In this document: one piece after another, positions 1 through 6,299 of the stretch
How positions within the stretch are numbered: position 1 is the first letter of the stretch
Layout of the letters: the number at the start of each line of letters is the position of its first letter
Source: Gammaproteobacteria bacterium UBA4475
Lineage (GTDB): Bacteria; Pseudomonadota; Gammaproteobacteria; Pseudomonadales; Azotimanducaceae
Direction: 5' to 3'
Assembly: GCA_002389265.1 (NCBI GenBank)
Contig: DGOD01000160.1
Coordinates: 1 to 14,743 of the forward strand
Length of the DNA stretch: 14,743 nt
Made by a program: the position numbers and the translations under genes
Notes under the pieces: model-generated
What the model was told of the DNA's origin: nothing
The model's database searches: none
Seen by the model: only the letters and a program-made list of their open reading frames with translations

Positions 1-1211
1 ACCACAACACTGCAGAAGGGTACCGTGGTCTGGCCGAGCGCAGCCAGCGCTTGTGAGCCGAAACGAATGGTGGCACTTTCTTCTGATTCTTTGCCGATCA
101 AAAATCCGGGGCAGTCAATCAGATGGATTAAAGGCAGGTGGAAGGTTGAGGCCAAGTCACAGTGTCGAACCAGCTTGCGACAGGCATCGGCTGTCCAGGC
201 ACCGCCATAGATCATGGCATCTTCGGCAAATACCGCGACGGGAATACCATTGAGTCGTGCTAGCCCGCAGATGATGGACTTGCCCCATTGCTTACCAATC
301 TCAAAGAACGAATCCTCATCGAACACGCTATTGATGATCTTGCGCATTTTGTAGACCTTTCGTGGGTCTCTCGGAATGATGTTCATAAGTTGTTCGTCGC
401 GACGATCGACGGGATCATCACAAGCCGCCCTGGGTGGTAATTCATCGACGTTAGCGGGCAGGTAGGACAGAAAGCGTCTAGCCATGGCAAAGGCCTGAGC
501 TTCTGAGTCGGCTTCGTCGTCAATCGCGCCGTTGCGGGTATGGATTCGACTCGACCCTAATTCTTCCTTACTGACATCCCCAAGACTGGCCCAGTCCACG
601 AGGGCCGGCCCGGCAATCATCATTTGCGCCGTGTCTTTGACGATCACGGAGTAATGAGAAGTCGTGACTCTTGCTGCGCCGATACCGGCGACAGATCCGA
701 GGGCGAGAGACACGGATGGTGCCACGCCCAAGTGGCCGACAATGGTGTCCCAGCCAGCGATTTGGGGTATGTAAGTTCGCCCGGCGGTTTCAATGGTCTT
801 CACCGAGCCACCGCCTCCCATACCATCTACGAGCCGGATGTGGGGTAAACCCAGTTCCAGCGCCAGTCCTTCCGCTTGCATACGCTTGGCGCCGATAGAG
901 GCATCGGCAGATCCGCCGCGAACGGTAAAGTCGTCGCCGGAGATCATCACCGCTCGACCATCGATCTCGGCCGTGCCAAAGACATAATTAGAGGGTGTGA
1001 AGCTCACTAGATTGCCGTCGGTATCGTATTGCCCGACGCCGGCGAGTTTGCCCACTTCATGAAAACTGCCCGGGTCAACAATAGCGTCAACCCGCTCTCG
1101 AATCGTCAGTTTGCCAAACTCATGTTGACGAGCGACCTTGTCCACGCCGCCCATGGCTTCTGCGAGAGTCCCGCGATGATGAAGTTCGTCAATCTCTTTA
1201 TCCCAGCTCAT
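1..1211 (-). CDS. Acyl-CoA carboxylase carboxyltransferase (beta) subunit, partial (C-terminus missing)
   Basis: This is the carboxyltransferase subunit of a biotin-dependent acyl-CoA carboxylase (propionyl-, methylcrotonyl- or related acyl-CoA). It moves the carboxyl group from carboxybiotin to the acyl-CoA in the cytoplasm. I translated the minus strand from the ATG at 1211-1209 (N-terminus MSWDKEIDELHHRG) and found 403 open codons to the window edge. Family signs: an early LTIRERVD helix, GTAEIDGRAVMISGDDFTVRGGS in the N-terminal crotonase-like half, the glycine-rich DGMGGGGSVKT, an LPANVDELPPR linker, then the second half with IPRDPRK, AVFAEDAMIYGGAWT and LIDCPGFLIGKESE. The family is usually about 510-520 residues, so roughly 110 C-terminal residues lie outside the window. 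The Shine-Dalgarno site is weak. A biotin carboxylase partner is not visible and could lie downstream. Family assignment is firm; the acyl-CoA substrate cannot be told. Confidence 0.93.
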   Translation of the reverse strand, partial: MSWDKEIDELHHRGTLAEAMGGVDKVARQHEFGKLTIRERVDAIVDPGSFHEVGKLAGVGQYDTDGNLVSFTPSNYVFGTAEIDGRAVMISGDDFTVRGGSADASIGAKRMQAEGLALELGLPHIRLVDGMGGGGSVKTIETAGRTYIPQIAGWDTIVGHLGVAPSVSLALGSVAGIGAARVTTSHYSVIVKDTAQMMIAGPALVDWASLGDVSKEELGSSRIHTRNGAIDDEADSEAQAFAMARRFLSYLPANVDELPPRAACDDPVDRRDEQLMNIIPRDPRKVYKMRKIINSVFDEDSFFEIGKQWGKSIICGLARLNGIPVAVFAEDAMIYGGAWTADACRKLVRHCDLASTFHLPLIHLIDCPGFLIGKESEESATIRFGSQALAALGQTTVPFCSVV

Positions 1212-1223
1212 CGTTGTCTGCCC

Positions 1224-1266
1224 TGTATTATGTAATTTGTATTATGTAATTTGTATTGTGCGTAAT
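1224..1266. repeat. 14-bp AT-rich tandem repeat (about 2.6 copies) in the carboxylase leader
   Basis: Two exact copies of TGTATTATGTAATT (1224-1237 and 1238-1251) are followed by a decayed third copy (TGTATTGTGCGTAATG). Read on the minus strand, each full copy contains CATAAT, a 5/6 match to a sigma70 -10 box, placed 13-35 nt before the carboxylase ATG at 1211. The repeat therefore probably duplicates the -10 region or leader of that gene. Repeat structure is seen directly; the promoter role is inference. Confidence 0.75.
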
Positions 1267-1430
1267 GCGTTTTTGGTGATGTGTGGATTGATCTAAGATT
1301 GCACTCTGTTACCGCATACTAGCAAGGATTTTGGGTGCTGTGCGCAGCAATTGCATTGGGTTTTTTGTGGGGATGAGGTGCGGAAATTTGTTAGACTCTC
1401 AGGTTCAATTGCGGCAGACAGGACAATGCA

Positions 1431-2111
1431 GTGAAAGAATACCGACAACACCGATTTACCGCGCCTAAAGGTGCGACACAGATACTCTTGGTCCGCCATG
1501 GCGAATCTCGTGCTGCGAGCCTGGAAAATCCTTTTCCACTCGTCGCGGGACAAGGTGATCCTGAACTCGCGATCGCCGGGCGAGAGCAGGCAGAGCGAGT
1601 TGGCGAAAGACTGCGGCATTTACCCATAGACGCTATTTACGTCACCAATTTGACCCGCACCCACGAGACCGCAGCGCCCCTGGCCGGGCATCTTGGACTT
1701 GAACCCATCGAGGAACCTGATCTGCGAGAGGTTCACCTGGGTGATTGGGAAGGGGGCTTATTGCGGATCAAGGCCTTTGATAATGATCCGATTTACCAGC
1801 AGATGCAGGCCGAGCAACGCTGGGATGCGATTCCCGGTGCAGAGTCCAGAGCGCAGATTCATGCCCGGGTCGAAAGGGCTTTGAACAAGATCGCGGCAAG
1901 CCATCCAGATCAGCTGATCGTTGCCGTTGTGCATGGTGGCATTGTCGGGCATATCTTGTCCCATGCCTCAGGCTCAGCCCATTTTGCGTTTAACGGTTGT
2001 GATAATGGCTCTATTAGTCAGATAGTGATGGTTGAAGGCAAGTTGATCGTTCGAGGATTTAATGACACATCGCACCTTTTGGAGACGACACTGAATGCCC
2101 TGCCAACCTAG
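1431..2111 (+). CDS. Histidine phosphatase family protein (phosphoglycerate-mutase-like)
   Basis: A 226-residue cytoplasmic protein of the histidine phosphatase superfamily (branch 1), which hydrolyses phosphate esters through a phospho-histidine. The phosphate-pocket motif LLVRHGES gives R22-H23-G24. The conserved Arg lies in TNLTRTHETA (about residue 76), REVHLGDWEG holds the acidic catalytic region (98-108), and VVHGGIVGH holds the second catalytic His (H168). All core residues are present, so it should be active. The physiological substrate is not readable. The start is GTG at 1431: AGGA at 1420-1423 is 7 nt upstream, and the nearby ATG at 1426 meets a stop at once. It is divergent from the carboxylase gene and convergent with the CBS gene, with only 17 bp between their ends. 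Similar proteins often sit among acyl-CoA metabolism genes; a role there is inference. Confidence 0.9.
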   Translation: MKEYRQHRFTAPKGATQILLVRHGESRAASLENPFPLVAGQGDPELAIAGREQAERVGERLRHLPIDAIYVTNLTRTHETAAPLAGHLGLEPIEEPDLREVHLGDWEGGLLRIKAFDNDPIYQQMQAEQRWDAIPGAESRAQIHARVERALNKIAASHPDQLIVAVVHGGIVGHILSHASGSAHFAFNGCDNGSISQIVMVEGKLIVRGFNDTSHLLETTLNALPT

Positions 2112-2128
2112 ACTGGGGATAACATCGG

Positions 2129-2530
2129 TCAATTGAAATCCTTGATGGCGCCGAGAATTTGGCGACAGGTGAGTTGACCGACAAGTTTACCGTCAACGAC
2201 GATCGGTCGACGTCGATGTTTATGATCTAGCATGGATGCTGCGACCGTGACGATGTCATCGGTGGGGTGATTGACCTCAACATCCAGGGTCATAATATCT
2301 TTTACCAACGCCCCGCCAGGATCAGCACCATTGTAAACCGAGGTGACCAGCGCTCGTAAACAATCGAGTTCTGAGAGCATGCCCACTAGGTTATTGTTTG
2401 CGTCGATGACCACGACGCCAGAGACTTTATTTTCTAAAATCTTTCTGGAAGCGTCATAGATATTCATATCCGCCATCACGGTGATGGGCTTGTGCTGCAT
2501 GTATTGACTCACCTCGACTGATTTTGGCAT
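2129..2530 (-). CDS. CBS domain-pair protein (small, stand-alone Bateman module)
   Basis: A 133-residue soluble protein made almost entirely of two CBS domains, roughly residues 8-65 and 76-130. Each shows the family pattern: an early D(M/V/I) segment (ITVMADMNIYDASRKILENK; DVEVNHPTDDIVTVAASML) followed by a strand-turn-strand ending in VGMLSELD or VGQLTCRQIL. Such Bateman modules bind adenosine nucleotides (AMP, ATP, SAM) and usually act as energy or ionic sensors. No attached catalytic domain is visible, so its partner is unknown. The ATG at 2530 has a strong GAGGA Shine-Dalgarno site 6-7 nt upstream. The gene is divergent from the secreted HEAT-like gene across 137 bp that contain a long dyad. 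Confidence 0.9.
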   Translation of the reverse strand: MPKSVEVSQYMQHKPITVMADMNIYDASRKILENKVSGVVVIDANNNLVGMLSELDCLRALVTSVYNGADPGGALVKDIMTLDVEVNHPTDDIVTVAASMLDHKHRRRPIVVDGKLVGQLTCRQILGAIKDFN

Positions 2531-2571
2531 AACGCTTCCTCTTTGAGTTGATAGATATAGCAGGTCACGCT

Positions 2572-2616
2572 GCTACATTAGCGCATTATTCCTAGCAGCG
2601 GCAAAGACAATGTAGC
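2572..2616. promoter_or_regulatory. Inverted repeat between the divergent CBS and HEAT-like genes
   Basis: GCTACATT (2572-2579) and its exact complement AATGTAGC (2609-2616) flank 29 nt. Allowing one bulged T extends the left arm to CGCTGCTACATT, matching CGCGCTACATT read from the other side. It sits in the only space between two divergent genes, where an operator would be expected. Neither arm is followed by a T-tract, so it is not an intrinsic terminator. The arms are seen directly; regulatory function is inference. Confidence 0.35.
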
Positions 2617-2667
2617 GCGTAGTCGACAAAATTTACGTATGATTAGCATTTTGGCAGGAGCCTCAGG

Positions 2668-3216
2668 ATGCGGATGAAAATGTTGATGAGACTGTCTATG
2701 GCATTCGTGCTGGCGGGCATGAATGCCACAGTGTCTGCCGCGACTGAGACAGAGCAGGTTTTGGCCTCATTGCAGGGCTACGAATGGCAGCTAGACCGGG
2801 GAAGGCTAGCAGGACTGCCCGCAGACAGTTGGCGAACGATGCTTGATATCGCTCAGGATACGGATCAATTGGACTATATCAGAGCGCGAGCGGCGGCGTC
2901 GCTGACCGCGTTCCCGAATGACGATGTTTGGCGGTTTTTTATCCAAAGTACGCAGGATTCAACAGCGGTAGTGTCCCGTCGGCGCGGCGTGGATGGTTTG
3001 TGTGCTGCGTTTCATGAAAGTCGCAAGTCTGCCTTGGAAGCCGTGCTGGTGCCGTTGCTAGGTGAAGCCGACACCCATTTGCGAGTTCAAACAGCGGCGT
3101 GTCTGCAGCGGCTAGATACGGAGACTAGTCGTGAGGTGTTGGCGGTTTATCGAGCGGCGATTACCCAGGACTGGGAAGCGCGAGCTGTGAGCATTGACCG
3201 CAGGCATGCCAAATGA
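2668..3216 (+). CDS. Secreted/periplasmic HEAT-like repeat protein, unknown function
   Basis: 182 residues. The N-terminus MRMKMLMRLSMAFVLAG followed by MNATVSA-AT is a classic Sec signal peptide, with likely cleavage after residue 24 (V-S-A). The mature part is alpha-helical with HEAT-like units of the form R-x-x-A-x-x-L: YIRARAAASLTAF (about residues 70-82), SRRRGVDGLCAAF (about 103-115) and LRVQTAACLQRL (about 138-149). I recognise no catalytic motif. It is probably a small periplasmic scaffold or binding protein. The ATG at 2668 has AGGAG (2656-2660) 7 nt upstream; three more ATGs follow within 21 nt. Its stop overlaps the start of the next gene (ATGA, 4 nt), implying translational coupling with the cytoplasmic dioxygenase, an odd pairing. 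Existence of the gene is well supported; function is unknown. Confidence 0.82.
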   Translation: MRMKMLMRLSMAFVLAGMNATVSAATETEQVLASLQGYEWQLDRGRLAGLPADSWRTMLDIAQDTDQLDYIRARAAASLTAFPNDDVWRFFIQSTQDSTAVVSRRRGVDGLCAAFHESRKSALEAVLVPLLGEADTHLRVQTAACLQRLDTETSREVLAVYRAAITQDWEARAVSIDRRHAK

Positions 3217-3998
3217 GCAGCTTGAGCCTAACTGGCATGAATGGGCTGACTCCTCAGGAGTTGGAAATATTTCGTCGCGATGGCTACCTGGTTCGTCGAG
3301 GGCTGACAGATGCCGCGACCTGTGATGCCATCGCTGAGATGGCGCGAACCCATCTCGAAGTCAATCTAGCGCCCATCGAGTATGAGGTGGACGTGCAGTA
3401 TCCTGGCGCGCCTAAGTCGAAAGATGCGCCCGGAGGAGACACTTGCCGGCGTCTTTTGCATGCCTATTCCCGTGCCGATGTTATTCGTGACTGGGCGGTC
3501 AGCGAAGGCGTTAAACAATCACTGCAGGCGCTGTTGAACTCACCGGATAACGTTTTATCTCAGTGCCATCATAACTGCATCATGACCAAGCAACCGGGCT
3601 ATAGCAGTGCCACTCTGTGGCATCAGGATAATCGCTACTGGGCCTTTGATGAGCGAAATTTGATCAGTGTTTGGTTGGCGGTGGGTGACGAGACGACCGA
3701 CAATGGTTGTCTTAGGGTGATTCCCGGTACCCATACGCTGGATTTTGAACCCGGTCGATTTGATGCGGCGTTGTTTCTGCGACCAGACCTGGCGGAAAAT
3801 AGGGCCTTGATTGCGCGAGCCAAGCCGGTGCCGCTCGAGAAGGGCGATGTGTTATTTTTTCACAGCAAGTTATTTCATGCGGCGGGCAGAAATCGTAGCG
3901 CAGAAACGAAGTTTTCACTGGTGTTTACCTACCATGCGGCCAGTAACCATCCTATAGAAGGCACGCGATCGGCTCAGTTTCCAGGAATCCCGCTCTAA
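3213..3998 (+). CDS. Phytanoyl-CoA dioxygenase (PhyH) family protein
   Basis: A 261-residue Fe(II)/2-oxoglutarate-dependent oxygenase of the PhyH family, which hydroxylates small molecules or acyl-CoAs. The N-terminus LTPQELEIFRRDGYLVRRG is typical. The iron-binding facial triad is visible as H137-x-D139 in LWHQDNRYW and the distal H222 in FFHSKLFHAAGRN, with the usual NGCLRVIPGTH segment (164-174) between them. The residue 11 after the distal His, which is Arg in human PHYH and EctD and holds 2-oxoglutarate, is Lys233 here. The gene starts inside the stop codon of the secreted HEAT-like gene, so the two are probably one transcript. It ends 6 bp from the convergent oxyR gene. No signal peptide. 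The substrate cannot be assigned. Confidence 0.9.
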   Translation: MSSLSLTGMNGLTPQELEIFRRDGYLVRRGLTDAATCDAIAEMARTHLEVNLAPIEYEVDVQYPGAPKSKDAPGGDTCRRLLHAYSRADVIRDWAVSEGVKQSLQALLNSPDNVLSQCHHNCIMTKQPGYSSATLWHQDNRYWAFDERNLISVWLAVGDETTDNGCLRVIPGTHTLDFEPGRFDAALFLRPDLAENRALIARAKPVPLEKGDVLFFHSKLFHAAGRNRSAETKFSLVFTYHAASNHPIEGTRSAQFPGIPL

Positions 3999-4004
3999 GG
4001 ACGT

Positions 4005-4907
4005 TTAGGCTTCGAGTTTAGGCTCGCCCAGTAAGGCCATCATGCCGAGCAGCAGGTCTTCTCGAGACGTGCCCTTGCGCCAGGCAAAGCCGATGTCTCG
4101 ATAGAAACGTTCAGTGGGCAAACGCTCAGTAGCGATCTGAGTACCTTGCAGTACGCCAGCCTGAATCACCATATCAGGGATCAGCGTGACACCCAGATCG
4201 TTATCAACCATTTGCAACAACATTTGCAAACTGTTGGCGCCAAATGTGTGAATCTTTTTCTGGTTCTTTAGTCGGCAGCCTGCCAGCGCATGATCACGTA
4301 AGCAGTGGCCGTCATCCAGTAGCAGCAGACTCTCATCCGGCAGTGCATCAAAGTCATAGTCCGAATGATCCAGTAGACGGGTTTTTCGATGGTATGCCAG
4401 ATGCATGCCCTCGCGATAGATGACCTGGGTTTGAATTTGTCCCGCGTCGTAGGGGAGTGCTAGCAGCGCCAAGTCGAGCTTGTTGTCGAACAACTCCTGA
4501 ATCAAGTTGGCGGTGGTGTCCTCGCGAATATAGAGTTTTAGTGTCTCGAACTGCTGACCGATCGCCATGACATATTGGCTGATGAGGTAGGGCGCAATGG
4601 TGGGGATAACACCGAGTCGGACGGGTAGCGACGTGGGATCAGACAGGGAGCGCGCATTGTCCACCAGGTCTTGAGTTTTGAGAATGATGTCGCGGCTGCG
4701 CTCAGCGATCTGTTTGCCGAGTTCGGTGAAGGCCACGGACTTATTCGTGCGTTCCACCAGCGTGACACCCAGCGAAGACTCCAGTTCCTTGATGCCGGTG
4801 CTCAGGGTTGATTGGGTGACGTTGACCTGTTTTGCCGCATTACCGAAATGTTGAGTCTCTTGCAAAGCAACCAAATACTGGAGTTGTCGAATCGGTGGTA
4901 AGTGCAT
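4005..4907 (-). CDS. oxyR: Hydrogen peroxide-inducible transcriptional activator OxyR
   Basis: A 300-residue LysR-type regulator with an N-terminal winged helix-turn-helix (residues 5-65, with HFGNAAKQVNVTQSTLSTGI) and a C-terminal sensor domain (about 95-295). The redox signature of OxyR is intact: LLDDGHCLRDHALAGC gives C202 and C211, nine residues apart as C199 and C208 are in E. coli OxyR, with the preceding His (H201). IPTIAPYLI (101-109) carries the Thr that lines the peroxide pocket (T103, matching T100). Oxidation of these cysteines to a disulfide switches OxyR to its activating form. The ATG at 4907 has GAGG 7 nt upstream. It is divergent from the peroxiredoxin-glutaredoxin gene, with a LysR-type box in the shared promoter, so control of that gene and self-regulation are likely. 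Confidence 0.94.
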   Translation of the reverse strand: MHLPPIRQLQYLVALQETQHFGNAAKQVNVTQSTLSTGIKELESSLGVTLVERTNKSVAFTELGKQIAERSRDIILKTQDLVDNARSLSDPTSLPVRLGVIPTIAPYLISQYVMAIGQQFETLKLYIREDTTANLIQELFDNKLDLALLALPYDAGQIQTQVIYREGMHLAYHRKTRLLDHSDYDFDALPDESLLLLDDGHCLRDHALAGCRLKNQKKIHTFGANSLQMLLQMVDNDLGVTLIPDMVIQAGVLQGTQIATERLPTERFYRDIGFAWRKGTSREDLLLGMMALLGEPKLEA

Positions 4908-4957
4908 GGGTCGCCCTCTTGGTCTCGTGTTGGTTGAGTTTATCCAATAACAGGTAA

Positions 4958-4978
4958 TCGATCAAATAAAACGATCGA
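4958..4978. promoter_or_regulatory. LysR-type box (OxyR operator candidate) between oxyR and the peroxiredoxin gene
   Basis: TCGATC (4958-4963) and GATCGA (4973-4978) form a perfect 6-bp dyad around AAATAAAAC. This contains the classic LysR-family box ATC-N9-GAT (4961-4975), hence T-N11-A. It does not match the E. coli ATAG-N7-CTAT spacing exactly. It lies 51 bp before the oxyR ATG and about 17 bp before a TATTTT -10-like element (4995-5000) facing the peroxiredoxin gene, where a class II activator would contact the -35 region. The dyad is seen; OxyR binding is inferred from context. Confidence 0.6.
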
Positions 4979-5090
4979 AACAAGAAAAACAATTTATTTT
5001 ATGTATCGTAAAGATCTGGCTAGTATGGCTGTCATTGCGCTGAAGCGTGCAACTAACCCCCTAACTAATAGACTCGATGCGAGGCAAATG

Positions 5091-5837
5091 ATGATGAATA
5101 CCCTTAACGATAGAGAAGGGCAAGCCGTACCCAATGTGACTTTTCGAACTCGCGATGACGCCGGCTGGCAGGATGTAACCACCCAGGCGCTGTTCGAAGG
5201 CAAAACAGTGGTGGTGTTTTCCCTGCCCGGTGCTTTCACGCCCACTTGTTCAGCCACTCACCTGCCTCGTTACGAGGAGCTGGCGCCGGTCTTTGCGGCC
5301 AATGGTGTGGATGAGATCCTCTGTGTCAGTGTCAATGATGGCTTCGTGATGCAGGCTTGGCAGCGGGACCAGGGGATCGAAAAGGTCAGGGTAATCCCCG
5401 ATGGTAACGGTCACTTCACTGCCGGCATGGGAATGCTAGTTGACAAGGAAGACTTAGGCTTCGGCAAGCGTTCTTGGCGTTATTCGATGCTGGTTAAAAA
5501 CGGCGTCGTCGACAAAATGTTTATCGAGCCTGACCTGCCAGGGGATCCGTTCACGGTATCTGATGCGGATACGATGCTGGCCTATATCAATGCGAGTGCC
5601 AAGGCGCCAGAGCCTGTGGCGGTCATCAGTCGAACGGGTTGTCCGCACTGTCAACGAGCCAAGGACTTACTGACTGCGCGGCAGATTCGGTTCAATGAGA
5701 TCGTGGTGGGGCGTGATATCGATCAGGTGGCCATGCGTGGTCTGACAGGCTCCATGTCGGTGCCTCAGGTGTTCATTGGCGGTCAATTAATCGGAGGTGC
5801 TGATCAGCTAACCACCTATCTGATGAAGGCCAGTTAG
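5091..5837 (+). CDS. Peroxiredoxin-glutaredoxin fusion (glutathione-dependent peroxidase, PGdx type)
   Basis: A hybrid of an N-terminal Prx5-type peroxiredoxin and a C-terminal glutaredoxin, like Haemophilus PGdx. It reduces H2O2 and alkyl hydroperoxides using glutathione, with the fused glutaredoxin recycling the peroxidatic cysteine. From the chosen start (248 residues), the peroxidatic C53 is in PGAFTPTCSATHLPRY, GFGKRSWRYSMLV (about 123-135) is the Prx5 core, the linker is about residues 168-175, and the glutaredoxin domain carries TGCPHC (C184, C187), SVPQVFIGG and GGADQL. Three ATGs in a row (5088, 5091, 5094) follow GAGG at 5081-5084; 5091 has the best spacing (6 nt). An in-frame ATG at 5001 would add 30 residues not found in PGdx, has no Shine-Dalgarno site and abuts a -10-like element. 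OxyR is divergent, and a terminator follows. Confidence 0.94.
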   Translation: MMNTLNDREGQAVPNVTFRTRDDAGWQDVTTQALFEGKTVVVFSLPGAFTPTCSATHLPRYEELAPVFAANGVDEILCVSVNDGFVMQAWQRDQGIEKVRVIPDGNGHFTAGMGMLVDKEDLGFGKRSWRYSMLVKNGVVDKMFIEPDLPGDPFTVSDADTMLAYINASAKAPEPVAVISRTGCPHCQRAKDLLTARQIRFNEIVVGRDIDQVAMRGLTGSMSVPQVFIGGQLIGGADQLTTYLMKAS

Positions 5838-5844
5838 AGAATCG

Positions 5845-5875
5845 AAAGCTGGTTCGATCTCGAGCCAGCTTTTTT
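5845..5875 (+). terminator. Intrinsic terminator of the peroxiredoxin-glutaredoxin gene
   Basis: GCTGG-T-TCGA (5848-5857) pairs with TCGA-G-CCAGC (5860-5869) through one T-G wobble. The stem can be extended by AAA (5845-5847) against TTT, and a run of six T follows directly (5870-5875). The hairpin begins 8 nt after the stop codon. This is the best terminator in the window and should make the peroxiredoxin gene a single-gene transcript, separate from korAB. Confidence 0.85.
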
Positions 5876-6299
5876 ATGCATGGTCGCAGAGGAGCGCTGT
5901 AGCCCAAAATCAGCGCCTAAAACCAGTCTATAAAAATCAGCCTTTCACATTCCGCTCTTTAAAGGCGGCCCTCGAAAATCACCGTTAGATCCCGTTACAG
6001 TCAGTTTGAATGCAGGATTTTGGATCGAATGAGTCGCGCCTTCGTCGCCTGTTAGCCTATGACTGAAGTGAATGATAGAAAAAACGGGGTTGCCGCGATG
6101 CGCGACGCTGGATTCTTTATTGGATCGATAGCAATGACGCTTCAATGAGTCGTTGATTGATCTGCTTGATTAGGCTTCTTTTGGGTTGTTGTAAGCGTTA
6201 ATTTATCGGTAGAATCAGAGGCGGAACGTCGCGTCAGCAGCGTTGGAGCGTAGATAAGAGTAGTGTCATAGAGGCCGAAAAATAACACAGGAAAATACT
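5876..6299. other. Long intergenic region before korA, no gene seen
   Basis: Between the terminator and the korA ATG I find no convincing gene. The only open frame of note (5945-6145, minus) has no Shine-Dalgarno site or recognisable protein sequence. The region holds the probable korA promoter near 6186-6215 and an untranslated leader of about 75 nt. TGGATCGA occurs twice (near 6020 and 6120) and CAATGA recurs near 6131-6147; these short repeats could be chance. I see no tRNA, riboswitch or terminator fold. Confidence 0.5.
6186..6215 (+). promoter_or_regulatory. Candidate sigma70 promoter for korAB
   Basis: TTGTTG (6186-6191, 4/6 match to TTGACA) and TAGAAT (6210-6215, 5/6 match to TATAAT) are separated by 18 nt. 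Transcription would start near 6222, giving a leader of roughly 75-80 nt before korA. No operator could be recognised next to it. Assignment is by eye only. Confidence 0.4.

Noticed and set aside
624..1235. Several plus-strand frames across the left edge
   Set aside because: All are shadows of the carboxylase gene, whose minus-strand translation is continuous and strongly family-like.
5945..6145. 66-residue minus-strand frame upstream of korA
   Set aside because: No ribosome-binding site and no protein-like pattern; the region is better read as leader and promoter DNA.
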